From the NCBI GenBank assembly GCA_021155045.1, contig JAJNQB010000017.1, forward strand, positions 124,001-188,000: a stretch of DNA of 64,000 nucleotides, read 5' to 3'. The DNA is from Arcticibacter sp. Its GTDB lineage: Bacteria; Bacteroidota; Bacteroidia; 2-12-FULL-35-15. Shown here piece after piece: positions 18,077 to 26,355 of this stretch. The notes below the pieces were generated by a model that did not search any database, was not told where the DNA came from, and saw only the letters and a program-made list of their open reading frames with translations. A program made the translations under genes and the position numbers. Position 1 is the stretch's first letter; each line of letters opens with the position of its first letter.

Positions 18077-19786
18077 ATGGAAAAGCGCTGGAGTATTAAA
18101 CCACAAGCCGACTCTTCGGCTATTAACCAATTAGCAAAAGAACTAAATATTGATACTGTTCTTGCTAATTTGTTATTGCAGCGAGGTGTTTCAACTTTTG
18201 ATGAAGCAAAATATTTTTTTCGTCCTTCATTAGAAAACTTGCATAATCCTTTTTTAATGAAGGACATGGATAAAGCTATAGAACGAATTGGTAAAGCGGT
18301 TGCTGCTCATGAAAAAATATTGGTTTATGGCGATTATGATGTGGATGGAACTACAGCGGTTGCCCTGGTTTATTCTTTTTTTAAAAAACATACAAGCAAC
18401 CAAATTGATTATTATATCCCTGACAGATATTCCGAAGGTTATGGCATTTCTTTTCAAGGAATTGATTATGCAAAAGAAAACGATTTTTCATTAATCATTG
18501 CTTTGGATTGTGGAATTAAATCAATTGATAAAGTTGATTATGCAAATTCTTTCGGAATTGATTTTATTATTTGCGACCACCATCGACCGGGTGCAGAACT
18601 GCCAAATGCTGTTGCTATACTCGATCCCAAAAGAGAAGATTGTAATTACCCTTTTGATGAGCTGTGTGGTTGCGGTGTTGGATTTAAGCTTGTTCAAGCG
18701 TATGCACAAAAAAACAACTTATCTTTTGATGTACTAACAGAATTTTTGGATTTAACCGCAATTTCTATTGCTTCTGATTTGGTTCCCATTGTTGGCGAAA
18801 ACCGAATTTTATGTTTCTACGGTTTGCAACAAATAAATAAAAATCCAAGAAGAGGAATTAAAGCAATATTAACATTAGCCAATATTAAAAAAGAAATTAC
18901 CATTAACGAATTAGTTTTTACTATTGGTCCAAGAATAAATGCAGCAGGAAGAATTGAAACCGGTCGAAATGCTGTTGCTTTGCTTGTTTCAGATAATGAT
19001 GGACATGCAAACGAATCTGGAATAAGCATTAATATAACCAATACCGAACGAAGAAATTTAGATGTTACCATTACTCAACATGCTTTAGATATAATTGGAA
19101 ACAGTATTGAATTGCAAAGCAGAAAATCAACAGTAATTTATCATCCAGATTGGCACAAAGGTGTTGTTGGAATTGTTGCTTCACGTTTAACAGAAAAATA
19201 TTATCGCCCTACAATTGTTTTAACCGAATCAAATGGAAAAGCAACAGGTTCTGCCAGAAGTGTAAAAGATTTTGATGTATATGATGCCATAGAAGCATGT
19301 TCTGATTTACTTGAACAATTTGGTGGGCACAAATATGCTGCTGGGCTTACCTTAAAAATTGAAAATATAGAAGCTTTTCAAAAAAGGTTTGAAGAGGTTG
19401 TTTCTTCTACCATCGAAGAACACATGCTTACACCTGAAGTAGAAATAGATGCAGAATTGGAGTTGAATCAAATCACACCAAAGTTTTTTAATGTATTAAA
19501 ACAATTTGCTCCTTTTGGTCCCGGTAACATGGCTCCTGTTTTTATGAGCAAACAATTAATTGATAAAGGTTTTGTGCGCATTGTAGGAAACAATCATTTA
19601 AAATTTGATATTCAGTCGGCTCTTAATCCTCGCGAAAGCTTTTCTGCAATTGCTTTTGGACAAGCAAATTATTTTGATGCGCTATTAAATAAAAAAATAT
19701 TTAGTGCTTGTTTTGCTGTTGAAGAAAACGTATTTAACGGAAGCATCACATTGCAGCTAAATGTGAAGGATTTAAAATTGGAATAA
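18077..19786 (+). CDS. recJ: single-stranded-DNA-specific exonuclease RecJ
   Basis: A 569-residue protein. The ATG at 18077 is preferred over a TTG two codons earlier. DHH-superfamily motifs are present: DYDVD at 86-90, the LDCGIKS segment near 144-149, and DHH at 167-169. A DHHA1 domain with GRIETGRNA and the QFGGHKYAAGL motif and a C-terminal OB fold complete it. RecJ is a 5'-3' ssDNA exonuclease in RecF-pathway recombination and mismatch repair. The length is typical. It ends five bases from convergent lipB. Confidence 0.95.
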   Translation: MEKRWSIKPQADSSAINQLAKELNIDTVLANLLLQRGVSTFDEAKYFFRPSLENLHNPFLMKDMDKAIERIGKAVAAHEKILVYGDYDVDGTTAVALVYSFFKKHTSNQIDYYIPDRYSEGYGISFQGIDYAKENDFSLIIALDCGIKSIDKVDYANSFGIDFIICDHHRPGAELPNAVAILDPKREDCNYPFDELCGCGVGFKLVQAYAQKNNLSFDVLTEFLDLTAISIASDLVPIVGENRILCFYGLQQINKNPRRGIKAILTLANIKKEITINELVFTIGPRINAAGRIETGRNAVALLVSDNDGHANESGISINITNTERRNLDVTITQHALDIIGNSIELQSRKSTVIYHPDWHKGVVGIVASRLTEKYYRPTIVLTESNGKATGSARSVKDFDVYDAIEACSDLLEQFGGHKYAAGLTLKIENIEAFQKRFEEVVSSTIEEHMLTPEVEIDAELELNQITPKFFNVLKQFAPFGPGNMAPVFMSKQLIDKGFVRIVGNNHLKFDIQSALNPRESFSAIAFGQANYFDALLNKKIFSACFAVEENVFNGSITLQLNVKDLKLE

Positions 19787-19791
19787 ATTTT

Positions 19792-20490
19792 TTAAACAAG
19801 ATTGCATTCAAATTGCTCAGCAAAATATTTTTTTATTTTTTCTTTTACTTCTGCCTCATCTATTTTTTTCCCTAATTCTTTTTCCATTGAAGTAACGGCT
19901 TTGTCTGAAATGCCACAAGGCACAATGTTATTAAAGTAATTCAAATCTGCATTTACGTTTAATGCGAATCCATGCATGGTAACCCAACGGCTTGCTCTTA
20001 CACCAAAAGCACAAATTTTTCGTGTTTTTATAGTGTCGCTGTCAATCCAAACGCCTGTTTCTCCTGTGCTTCTTTCGCCTTTAATGTTATAATCGGCAAG
20101 CGTTTTAATAATCACCTCTTCTAAAAAGCGTAAGTATTTATGTATGTCCGTAAAAAAATTATCAAGGTCTAAAATCGGATAACCCACAATTTGTCCTGGA
20201 CCGTGATAGGTTATATCGCCTCCACGATTTATTTTATAATAGCTTGCTTTTTTTTCAATTAGCTGTTTTTCGTTTACAAGCAGATGGTTTTCTTTCCCGC
20301 TTTTACCAAGTGTGTAAACGTGTGGGTGTTCACAAAAAATTAAATGGCTTTGTGTTTGAATAAGCGTTGTGTCCTCCGCTTTTCTGTTGCTTATTTTTGT
20401 TTCTACAATTTGATTAAAAAGCATTTCTTGCTTATCCCAAGCTTGCTTGTAATCTATCAATCCCCAATCCGAAAAAATAACCTCTTGCAT
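19792..20490 (-). CDS. lipB: octanoyltransferase LipB
   Basis: A 232-residue protein that transfers octanoyl from acyl carrier protein to lipoyl domains of 2-oxoacid dehydrogenases and GcvH. It has the substrate-pocket motif RGGDITYHGPGQ (89-100), Lys158 in the RKICAFGVR strand and catalytic Cys192 in VPCGISDKAVTS. WVTMHGFALNVN is fully conserved. It is followed on the same strand at ten bases by the serine hydrolase gene's end, which lies upstream, so the two may be co-transcribed. Confidence 0.95.
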   Translation of the reverse strand: MQEVIFSDWGLIDYKQAWDKQEMLFNQIVETKISNRKAEDTTLIQTQSHLIFCEHPHVYTLGKSGKENHLLVNEKQLIEKKASYYKINRGGDITYHGPGQIVGYPILDLDNFFTDIHKYLRFLEEVIIKTLADYNIKGERSTGETGVWIDSDTIKTRKICAFGVRASRWVTMHGFALNVNADLNYFNNIVPCGISDKAVTSMEKELGKKIDEAEVKEKIKKYFAEQFECNLV

Positions 20491-20500
20491 TTTTTATTTA

Positions 20501-21670
20501 TTATTTGCCATACATTTCGAGAGCTGCATCCATGTAGTAAAACATATCTTTTGGATGTTCGTTTCCTTTAGGTTTTTCTCGTTTTTGTCCTAAACGTACT
20601 ACTACCATATTTTTGTCCGGAATACAAATAATGTATTGTCCTAAAATTCCTCGAGCATAAAAAATTTGATGTCCTTTGTAATCAGGAATTAACCACCACG
20701 AATAGCCATACTTATCGTTTTTTGCTCCATCATCAGCATAAACCAAATCGGCTGGTTTAATCGAGTTTAAAACATACTCAGGATTTATTAGCTGTGTCCC
20801 ATTCCACTTTCCTGTGTCTAAGAACAGCTGCCCAATACGTGCAAAATCAGGAGCATTGGAGTTAAAACAACAATATGCTTTTTCCATTCCATTTTCGTGA
20901 TCGAGGCTCCAGAGTGCGGTGTTTTTTGCACCCAGTGGCATCCATAATTTTTCGGACATATAATCACTCAGCGATTTTCCAGTGGCTTTGTTTAATACCA
21001 TTGCTAATAGCTCGGTGTTTCCGCTTAAATATTTGAATATTTTTCCTGGCTCTTCCGTTGCTTTATATTTCATAGTAAGTTCAGTTATTTCGCTTCCGTA
21101 ATATGCTCTTGCTGGATAAGCAAAAGGGCTTACATAATCTTCATCGAAATTAATTCCCGAACACATGGTGAGCAAATGTTTAATTGTAATTTTTGCATTA
21201 TCACCTTGTTTGAATTCTGGCAAAAAATCGCCAATAGGCTGGTCAATGTTTTTAATTTTTCCCTCATCAATAGCAATACCTACCAACACACTTACAATTG
21301 TTTTTGCCATTGAAAAAGAATTGCTACGAGCATCTTCGTTGTACCCATCCCAATATTGTTCGTGAGTAAGTTGATTGTTTTTAATTACCACAAAAGCAAC
21401 TGTTTGTAAATCAGAAAAATTTTTTTCTTGTGCTGTGGGAATTTTAGATGCATTATAATTTTCTGATTTTTTCCATGCTTGATAATTTCCCGCTTTCACT
21501 TCTCGGTTTTCAAAAATATCAAACTCGTTGATGCTTGGCCCCGAGCGCCCTTTTAAATAGGTGTTTGAAAGTCCTTTGTAAATATGAACATTACCTGTAA
21601 AAATAATTGCAAGGTTAAGCAACACCAAAATGATTAAAAACCATTTTCCTATTTTTTTCAATATTTTCAT
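20501..21670 (-). CDS. beta-lactamase/class C family serine hydrolase
   Basis: A 389-residue protein with an N-terminal membrane segment or uncleaved signal (residues 8-27). The catalytic SxxK motif is Ser120-Met-Ala-Lys123. A tyrosine-containing FKYLSGN motif follows near residue 204, and the C-terminal GYSWWLIPDYKGHQIFYARGILGQ gives the third box (shown in two parts: GYSWWL and FYARGILGQ). These enzymes are usually periplasmic esterases or peptidases of unknown substrate, not necessarily antibiotic-degrading. Ten bases upstream of lipB. Confidence 0.88.
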   Translation of the reverse strand: MKILKKIGKWFLIILVLLNLAIIFTGNVHIYKGLSNTYLKGRSGPSINEFDIFENREVKAGNYQAWKKSENYNASKIPTAQEKNFSDLQTVAFVVIKNNQLTHEQYWDGYNEDARSNSFSMAKTIVSVLVGIAIDEGKIKNIDQPIGDFLPEFKQGDNAKITIKHLLTMCSGINFDEDYVSPFAYPARAYYGSEITELTMKYKATEEPGKIFKYLSGNTELLAMVLNKATGKSLSDYMSEKLWMPLGAKNTALWSLDHENGMEKAYCCFNSNAPDFARIGQLFLDTGKWNGTQLINPEYVLNSIKPADLVYADDGAKNDKYGYSWWLIPDYKGHQIFYARGILGQYIICIPDKNMVVVRLGQKREKPKGNEHPKDMFYYMDAALEMYGK

Positions 21671-21765
21671 CTGTATAGATATTGTTTTGTGATTAAAAAC
21701 AAAAATACTTAAAATGTTTGATACGGTTGATTTTCTACTTTTTTAGAATAACCTCATTGTATATT

Positions 21766-21900
21766 GATGCTGGTATTGATATCTGCTGGCGCAAGTTTTT
21801 AACTCGTGCCTTTTATTGTTGGGCGTATTCCCCACTTGTATGGTGGCGTCCCGCCACCTAATATTGGGAACGAGCGAAACAGGCTCGTTTTAGCGGGGCG
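21766..21900. repeat. cluster of three hairpins, dispersed-repeat-like
   Basis: Three inverted repeats lie in a row between the serine hydrolase and a small secreted-protein gene: an imperfect GGCGCAAGTT/AACTCGTGCC pair near 21788-21812, a perfect GGTGGCG/CGCCACC at 21842-21858, and ACGAG/CTCGT near 21870-21888. No ORF is credible. The base composition is clearly richer in GC than the surroundings. Confidence 0.6.
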
Positions 21901-21903
21901 TTA

Positions 21904-22260
21904 TTATTTTAACTTAAGCATAACGGGTTTCAATCTATAAACAATTCCGTCACTTCCAATTGCGTTAATTTGTTCAAAAGAGAATCGTTCGCCACTTTTG
22001 CTCCCCTTAATTACCTCTCTCATTTCTTTGCTTATGATGTTCCCGAGACCTTTAAACTCTTTTGTCGTGCCATTTGCGAAATAGATCATTACAAAACTAT
22101 AAATTTTAAAAGGAGCGTCTATTTCAATAATCTTGGTTAGTATTAGTGAGTCTTTCGAAATATCACCAGTCTTAAAACCAGCAATTGTAGCACTCTGAGC
22201 ATGAGATAAAAAAATTATTAAGGTGAAAAATGAAAACACAAAAAAGGACTTAGTACTCAT
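21904..22260 (-). CDS. small secreted protein, unknown
   Basis: A 118-residue protein with signal peptide (MSTKSFFVFSFFTLIIFLSHAQ) and a short beta-rich mature part ending in PVMLKLK. No family recognised. It stands between a hairpin cluster on its 3' side and, on its 5' side, a repeat shared with the 10-12 kb islet, so it may be an accessory gene. Confidence 0.65.
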   Translation of the reverse strand: MSTKSFFVFSFFTLIIFLSHAQSATIAGFKTGDISKDSLILTKIIEIDAPFKIYSFVMIYFANGTTKEFKGLGNIISKEMREVIKGSKSGERFSFEQINAIGSDGIVYRLKPVMLKLK

Positions 22261-22295
22261 AATTAATCATTTTTAAGGATTATTTAACTTGCTGT

Positions 22296-22427
22296 TAATG
22301 TGTAGCTAAACGCAGTTTTATACCGATAGCACATTTGTAATAGCCTGATTTTATCAGCCTAAAAAAATGCAGCATCGACATTTCACAAGGCATAAAGCTA
22401 TTCGAAAAAAAGGAAAAAATCAAGTAG
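22296..22427 (+). repeat. repeat modules shared with the 12 kb islet boundary
   Basis: 22296-22320 matches 12026-12050 at 24 of 25 bases and 22393-22427 matches 12084-12118 at 32 of 35. The spacing between modules is 72 bases here and 33 there. The middle contains AGCCTGATTTTATCAGCCT, which can form a small hairpin. Confidence 0.7.
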
Positions 22428-22448
22428 CTTAAGTCGAAACAGTGGTGT

Positions 22449-23198
22449 TTATTTTTTCAGCAACTCACCATTTTTATACATTTCTGTTTTAACAATTTTT
22501 CCTTGTTCGTTGTATAATTTCCAAGCACCTTCTTTTTTTCCTTTAATATATTTTCCCCATACTTGTATTTTTCCATTTTCAAAAAACTCTTTGTATTCAC
22601 CTTCTTCAAGGTTATTTACCATTTTTACTTCAGAATTTATATTTCCGTTTTTGTAAAACGTTTTTTGTACACCATCCAACTCACCGTTTTTATAATTGTA
22701 TTCTACACTTAATTGTCCGTCTTGATAATACCATTTAGTGATACCGTTTCGAAGATTATTTTTAAATGTCCCTTCTTCTTGTAAAAGCCCTTCGGGATAA
22801 AATATTTTTTTTACTCCATCTAGCATACCATTTTTATAATTTGTTTGTTGCTTTAATCGACCGCCAGTAGCATAAGAGCTGCTTGTTCCATTAAGTGTAT
22901 CGTTTTTGTATTGGTCGGTTTGAAAAACAAATCCTGTTTTATCAATCATTAAACTCACACCATTTTTTTTGCCATTTTTATATTCTTCTACAAAAGCAAC
23001 TATACCATTAATATAATAAGCAACCCACATTCCTTCTCGTAGGTTATTTTCGTATCGCCCTTGCCATTCTATGTTGTTTGCTGTTTCTTTCCAAAAGCCA
23101 GTTTTGTTTCCTGCTGCATCCACTTTGTTGGTATCGTTTTGTGCAAAAGCAAAACCAATTAAAAGCAAACAAAAAAATGTTAGAATTATTTTTTTCAT
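22449..23198 (-). CDS. exported MORN-repeat (YwqK-like) protein
   Basis: A 249-residue protein from the ATG at 23198, chosen over an ATG eight codons upstream because it opens a good signal peptide (MKKIILTFFCLLLIGFAFAQ). The rest is a run of about eight MORN-type repeats of roughly 23 residues with patterns such as YKNGELDGVQKTFY and FENGKIQVWGKY. Annotated relatives are often called toxin-antitoxin system YwqK-family antitoxins, but nothing here supports a toxin partner. Probably a periplasmic or surface structural protein. Confidence 0.85.
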   Translation of the reverse strand: MKKIILTFFCLLLIGFAFAQNDTNKVDAAGNKTGFWKETANNIEWQGRYENNLREGMWVAYYINGIVAFVEEYKNGKKNGVSLMIDKTGFVFQTDQYKNDTLNGTSSSYATGGRLKQQTNYKNGMLDGVKKIFYPEGLLQEEGTFKNNLRNGITKWYYQDGQLSVEYNYKNGELDGVQKTFYKNGNINSEVKMVNNLEEGEYKEFFENGKIQVWGKYIKGKKEGAWKLYNEQGKIVKTEMYKNGELLKK

Positions 23199-23205
23199 CT
23201 GTATA

Positions 23206-23907
23206 TTATTTTGAGATAACAATGTTTTTTTCTTCTATAAGCGCCTCTGTCATTAGCTTTAAAAGCAATTGAGCTACTGTTAAAACATCTTTTTGACAAT
23301 ACGTAACAATGCGTTCAATATTTTTTTCTTTCCAATAAACACGCCCTACATCACTTCCATCCATATCGTCTTTTGGTGTGGGAATATTAAACAAACTTGC
23401 CAATAGACTTAATGATGTAAAGTTTTTATAATCACCAAAACGCCACAGTTCCATGGTGTCAATGTGTGGAACTTCCCAAGGTTTTTTTCCTGCAAGGTTT
23501 AACATTTTAGGAAGTTTAATTTCGTTTACCAACATTCTTCGGCATAAAAAGGGGAAGTCAAACTCCTTACCATTGTGAGCACACAAGCGATTGTCTTTTT
23601 TGTTAAAATGCTTGTTAAGCAAAGCAGCAAAGTCAGACAGCAGTTTTTTTTCATCATCGCCAAAAAAAGATTTTATTCTAAATTCTGTACCATTAAAAAA
23701 ACCAACCGAAATACAAATTACTTTTGCAAACTCAGCATAAATACCGGCTTTTTTATAGTGTTCTTTTGGTGTTTCGCTGGTTTGGTATCTGAATTTTGCA
23801 TCCCAAAACGAACGGACATCTTTTTTTAAATCATCGTATTCAAAGACTAAAGCAGCCGTTTCAACATCTAAAAAAAGGATGTTTTCTTTTTTAATCAAAT
23901 CAAGCAT
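23206..23907 (-). CDS. 3'-5' exonuclease of the PolB exonuclease-like family
   Basis: A 233-residue DEDD-fold protein. Exo I is FLDVETAA (Asp14/Glu16), Exo II is CAHNGKEFDFPFL and Exo III lies in TYCQKDVLTV near the C-terminus. The family is the stand-alone predicted exonuclease related to the PolB proofreading domain. Substrate not known; a role in DNA repair is plausible. The stop codon is eight bases from the MORN gene start, so the two may share a transcript. Confidence 0.9.
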   Translation of the reverse strand: MLDLIKKENILFLDVETAALVFEYDDLKKDVRSFWDAKFRYQTSETPKEHYKKAGIYAEFAKVICISVGFFNGTEFRIKSFFGDDEKKLLSDFAALLNKHFNKKDNRLCAHNGKEFDFPFLCRRMLVNEIKLPKMLNLAGKKPWEVPHIDTMELWRFGDYKNFTSLSLLASLFNIPTPKDDMDGSDVGRVYWKEKNIERIVTYCQKDVLTVAQLLLKLMTEALIEEKNIVISK

Positions 23908-23969
23908 AATTACAAGAATAATTGGATAAACAAATATACTGCATATTTTAAAAAACGAACAAAATTATG

Positions 23970-23977
23970 TACGTTTG
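23970..23977 (+). promoter_or_regulatory. probable -7 promoter element of rsmI
   Basis: TACGTTTG fits TANNTTTG, 20 bases before the TTG start codon. The -33 box is not recognisable. Confidence 0.4.
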
Positions 23978-23997
23978 ATAAACCAAACAAAGTAAAA

Positions 23998-24690
23998 TTG
24001 AAATTATACATTGTACCAACACCAATTGGAAATTTAGAAGACATAACATTACGTGCTATTCGTGTGTTAAAAGAAGTTGATTTTATTTTAGCAGAAGATA
24101 CTCGAACAAGTGGAAATCTTTTGCGCCATTTACAAATAGAAAAAAGATTGGTTGCTCATCACCAGCATAACGAACACAAAACGGTGGAGATGATTGCAGA
24201 ACGAATTGCTAGCGGAGAAAAAATAGCATTAATAACAGATGCTGGCACACCTGGAATTTCTGACCCTGGATTTTTATTGGTTCGTGAGTGTGTCGCAAAA
24301 GGAATTGATGTAGAATGTTTGCCAGGCGCAACAGCTTTTGTTCCAGCACTGGTAAATTCTGGTTTACCCTGCGATACATTTTGTTTCGAAGGTTTTCTTC
24401 CACAAAAAAAAGGTCGTCAAACAAAAATAAAATCGCTAATTAATGAGCACCGAACAATGGTTTTTTATGAATCACCTCATCGGTTAATAAAAGCATTAGA
24501 GCAGTTTATAGAATATTTTGGTGCAGAAAGAAAAGCTTCTGTTTCGAGAGAGCTAACAAAAATGTATGAAGAAAACAAAAGAGGAACATTACAAGAATTG
24601 CGTGATTACTTTGGTTCAAAAACGATAAAAGGTGAAATTGTAATTGTGGTGGAAGGCAATAAAAATAAGATTCAAAAAGAAGAAGATTAA
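23998..24690 (+). CDS. rsmI: 16S rRNA (cytidine-2'-O)-methyltransferase RsmI
   Basis: A 230-residue tetrapyrrole-methylase-fold enzyme that 2'-O-methylates C1402 of 16S rRNA using SAM. It opens KLYIVPTPIGNLEDITLRA and has AEDTRTSGNLL, the ITDAGTPGISDPG loop and the FYESPHRL motif. The start is TTG at 23998; no ATG fits the conserved N-terminus. It may be transcribed with corA 44 bases downstream. Confidence 0.95.
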   Translation: MKLYIVPTPIGNLEDITLRAIRVLKEVDFILAEDTRTSGNLLRHLQIEKRLVAHHQHNEHKTVEMIAERIASGEKIALITDAGTPGISDPGFLLVRECVAKGIDVECLPGATAFVPALVNSGLPCDTFCFEGFLPQKKGRQTKIKSLINEHRTMVFYESPHRLIKALEQFIEYFGAERKASVSRELTKMYEENKRGTLQELRDYFGSKTIKGEIVIVVEGNKNKIQKEED

Positions 24691-24734
24691 CCGCAAAAAA
24701 CGCTGCGTCCTTTGCGGTAAATAAAAAATAAAAA

Positions 24735-25784
24735 ATGAACAACATACAAGATAAAACAGGCGCACCTCCCGGAACAGTTGTTTATTACGGTGAACAACAA
24801 ACGAAAAAAGTAAAAATTACTTTGATTGAATACAATGAAACAGAATTCATTGAAAAAGATTTTTATGATTTATCAGAATGTGTTACACTTATTAATCCAA
24901 ACATGGTACGTTGGATAAATGTAGATGGTGTACATGATGCAGAATTAATAGAATCAATTGGGAAACAATTTAATATACATCCATTAACACTTGAAGATAT
25001 TGTAAACACCCATCAACGTGCAAAGTTTGAAGATTACGATAATTATGTGGTGTCCATGATGAAAATGATTACGCAAGAAGAAGGAGAAATTCATTCCGAA
25101 CAATTGTGTGTGGTGTTGATGGAGGGAACCGTAATTTCGTTTCAAGAAGTGGAAGGTGGAGATGCTTTTGATTACATCAGAAATCGCTTACGACAGGGAA
25201 AAGGACGAATTCGAAAAATGGGTGCAGATTATTTGGCGTATGCATTAATCGATGCTGTTGTAGATTGTTATTTTGGAATTCTTGAAAAAATTGGCGATAG
25301 AATAGAAGAGCTAGAAGATGATTTAATGAAGGAGCCATCAAAAGAAACACTTCATGTTTTGCATAACATGAAACGAGAAATGATTTATATTCGAAAAGCA
25401 GTTTGGCCCCTCCGCGAATTAATAAACAACATGCAGCGCTCCGAAACAGAATTAATAAAACCATCAACAGATATTTATTTGCGTGATGTTCATGACCACG
25501 CTATACGAGTGATGGATACCGTAGAAACATATCGCGACTTGCTTGCAAGTATGATGGATATTTATTTGTCGAGTGTTAGCAATAAGATGAATGAAGTAAT
25601 GAAAGTGCTAACAATTATCACCACCATTTTTGTTCCCGTAACATTTATCGCAGGTGTTTACGGAATGAATTTTGAATTTATGCCTGAACTTCATTCGGCT
25701 TGGGGATACCCCATTACATTGATTTTAATGGGAATAATAATTCTAATTCTGCTTTATTATTTCAGAAGAAAAAAATGGTTGTAA
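24735..25784 (+). CDS. corA: magnesium/cobalt transporter CorA
   Basis: A 349-residue protein with a large cytoplasmic domain and two C-terminal membrane helices. The signature Gly-Met-Asn is at 310-312 (GVYGMNFEFMPE), after helix one (IITTIFVPVTFIAGVYG). The pentameric CorA channel imports Mg2+ and some Co2+/Ni2+. Length is normal. Confidence 0.95.
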   Translation: MNNIQDKTGAPPGTVVYYGEQQTKKVKITLIEYNETEFIEKDFYDLSECVTLINPNMVRWINVDGVHDAELIESIGKQFNIHPLTLEDIVNTHQRAKFEDYDNYVVSMMKMITQEEGEIHSEQLCVVLMEGTVISFQEVEGGDAFDYIRNRLRQGKGRIRKMGADYLAYALIDAVVDCYFGILEKIGDRIEELEDDLMKEPSKETLHVLHNMKREMIYIRKAVWPLRELINNMQRSETELIKPSTDIYLRDVHDHAIRVMDTVETYRDLLASMMDIYLSSVSNKMNEVMKVLTIITTIFVPVTFIAGVYGMNFEFMPELHSAWGYPITLILMGIIILILLYYFRRKKWL

Positions 25785-25794
25785 TAAACTTTTG

Positions 25795-25802
25795 TACTTT
25801 TG
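25795..25802 (+). promoter_or_regulatory. possible -7 promoter element for the lipoprotein gene
   Basis: TACTTTTG, 18 bases before the ATG at 25821. No clear -33 box. Confidence 0.35.
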
Positions 25803-25820
25803 TGGTGTAATAAAAATAAA

Positions 25821-26351
25821 ATGAAAACAAAACCACTGTTTCTTTTTTTATCTGTTGCAACTATAATTATAAGTTGTGGCACTGATAAATCACCATTAGC
25901 AAAATATGGAGCAGTATTTGAAAATGTAATGCGCTCCGACCAAGAAGTATTCAGAGGGTTTTCGCTTGGCGATAATATCGATTCTGTGAGAACCAAAGAA
26001 GAAAAACCAATTGAAGAAGACGATGCTTATTTGTATTACGAATATTCTATTGATACCACAGCCACTTACAGTATTGCATATACATTTGAAAATAAAAAAT
26101 TAAATGAAATTCAGGCTTATGTTTTTATAAACAACAATGCTAAAACAGAAGAAACGCTAAACACATTTAAAAAATATTTTGATGAGCACTATGGCGCAAG
26201 CCAAGACCACATGGGTTTTTTTGTGTGGACTGTAAAATCTAATTTGTACGGAACAGTACGAATAAATTTAAGTGATGAAAGCGAAGATTTTTCTGTGCAA
26301 AATGCTCCTGGAAAAATTTCTATTTGGATTTATCCAGATAAGAGCGAATAA
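25821..26351 (+). CDS. lipoprotein of unknown function
   Basis: A 176-residue protein from the ATG at 25821, which starts a lipoprotein signal with lipobox IISC (Cys at about residue 19). A TTG seven codons upstream is less likely. The mature part is alpha/beta with many acidic residues and no known motif. It converges with gatA, with only four bases between the stops. Confidence 0.75.
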   Translation: MKTKPLFLFLSVATIIISCGTDKSPLAKYGAVFENVMRSDQEVFRGFSLGDNIDSVRTKEEKPIEEDDAYLYYEYSIDTTATYSIAYTFENKKLNEIQAYVFINNNAKTEETLNTFKKYFDEHYGASQDHMGFFVWTVKSNLYGTVRINLSDESEDFSVQNAPGKISIWIYPDKSE

Positions 26352-26355
26352 AAAA

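Noticed and set aside
20501..21670. Antibiotic-resistance beta-lactamase
   Set aside because: The SxxK enzyme belongs to the broad class C/esterase family. Nothing in sequence or context shows activity on antibiotics.
22449..23198. Toxin-antitoxin locus because of the YwqK-like repeat protein
   Set aside because: The protein has a signal peptide and no toxin gene is adjacent; the family label alone is not evidence.
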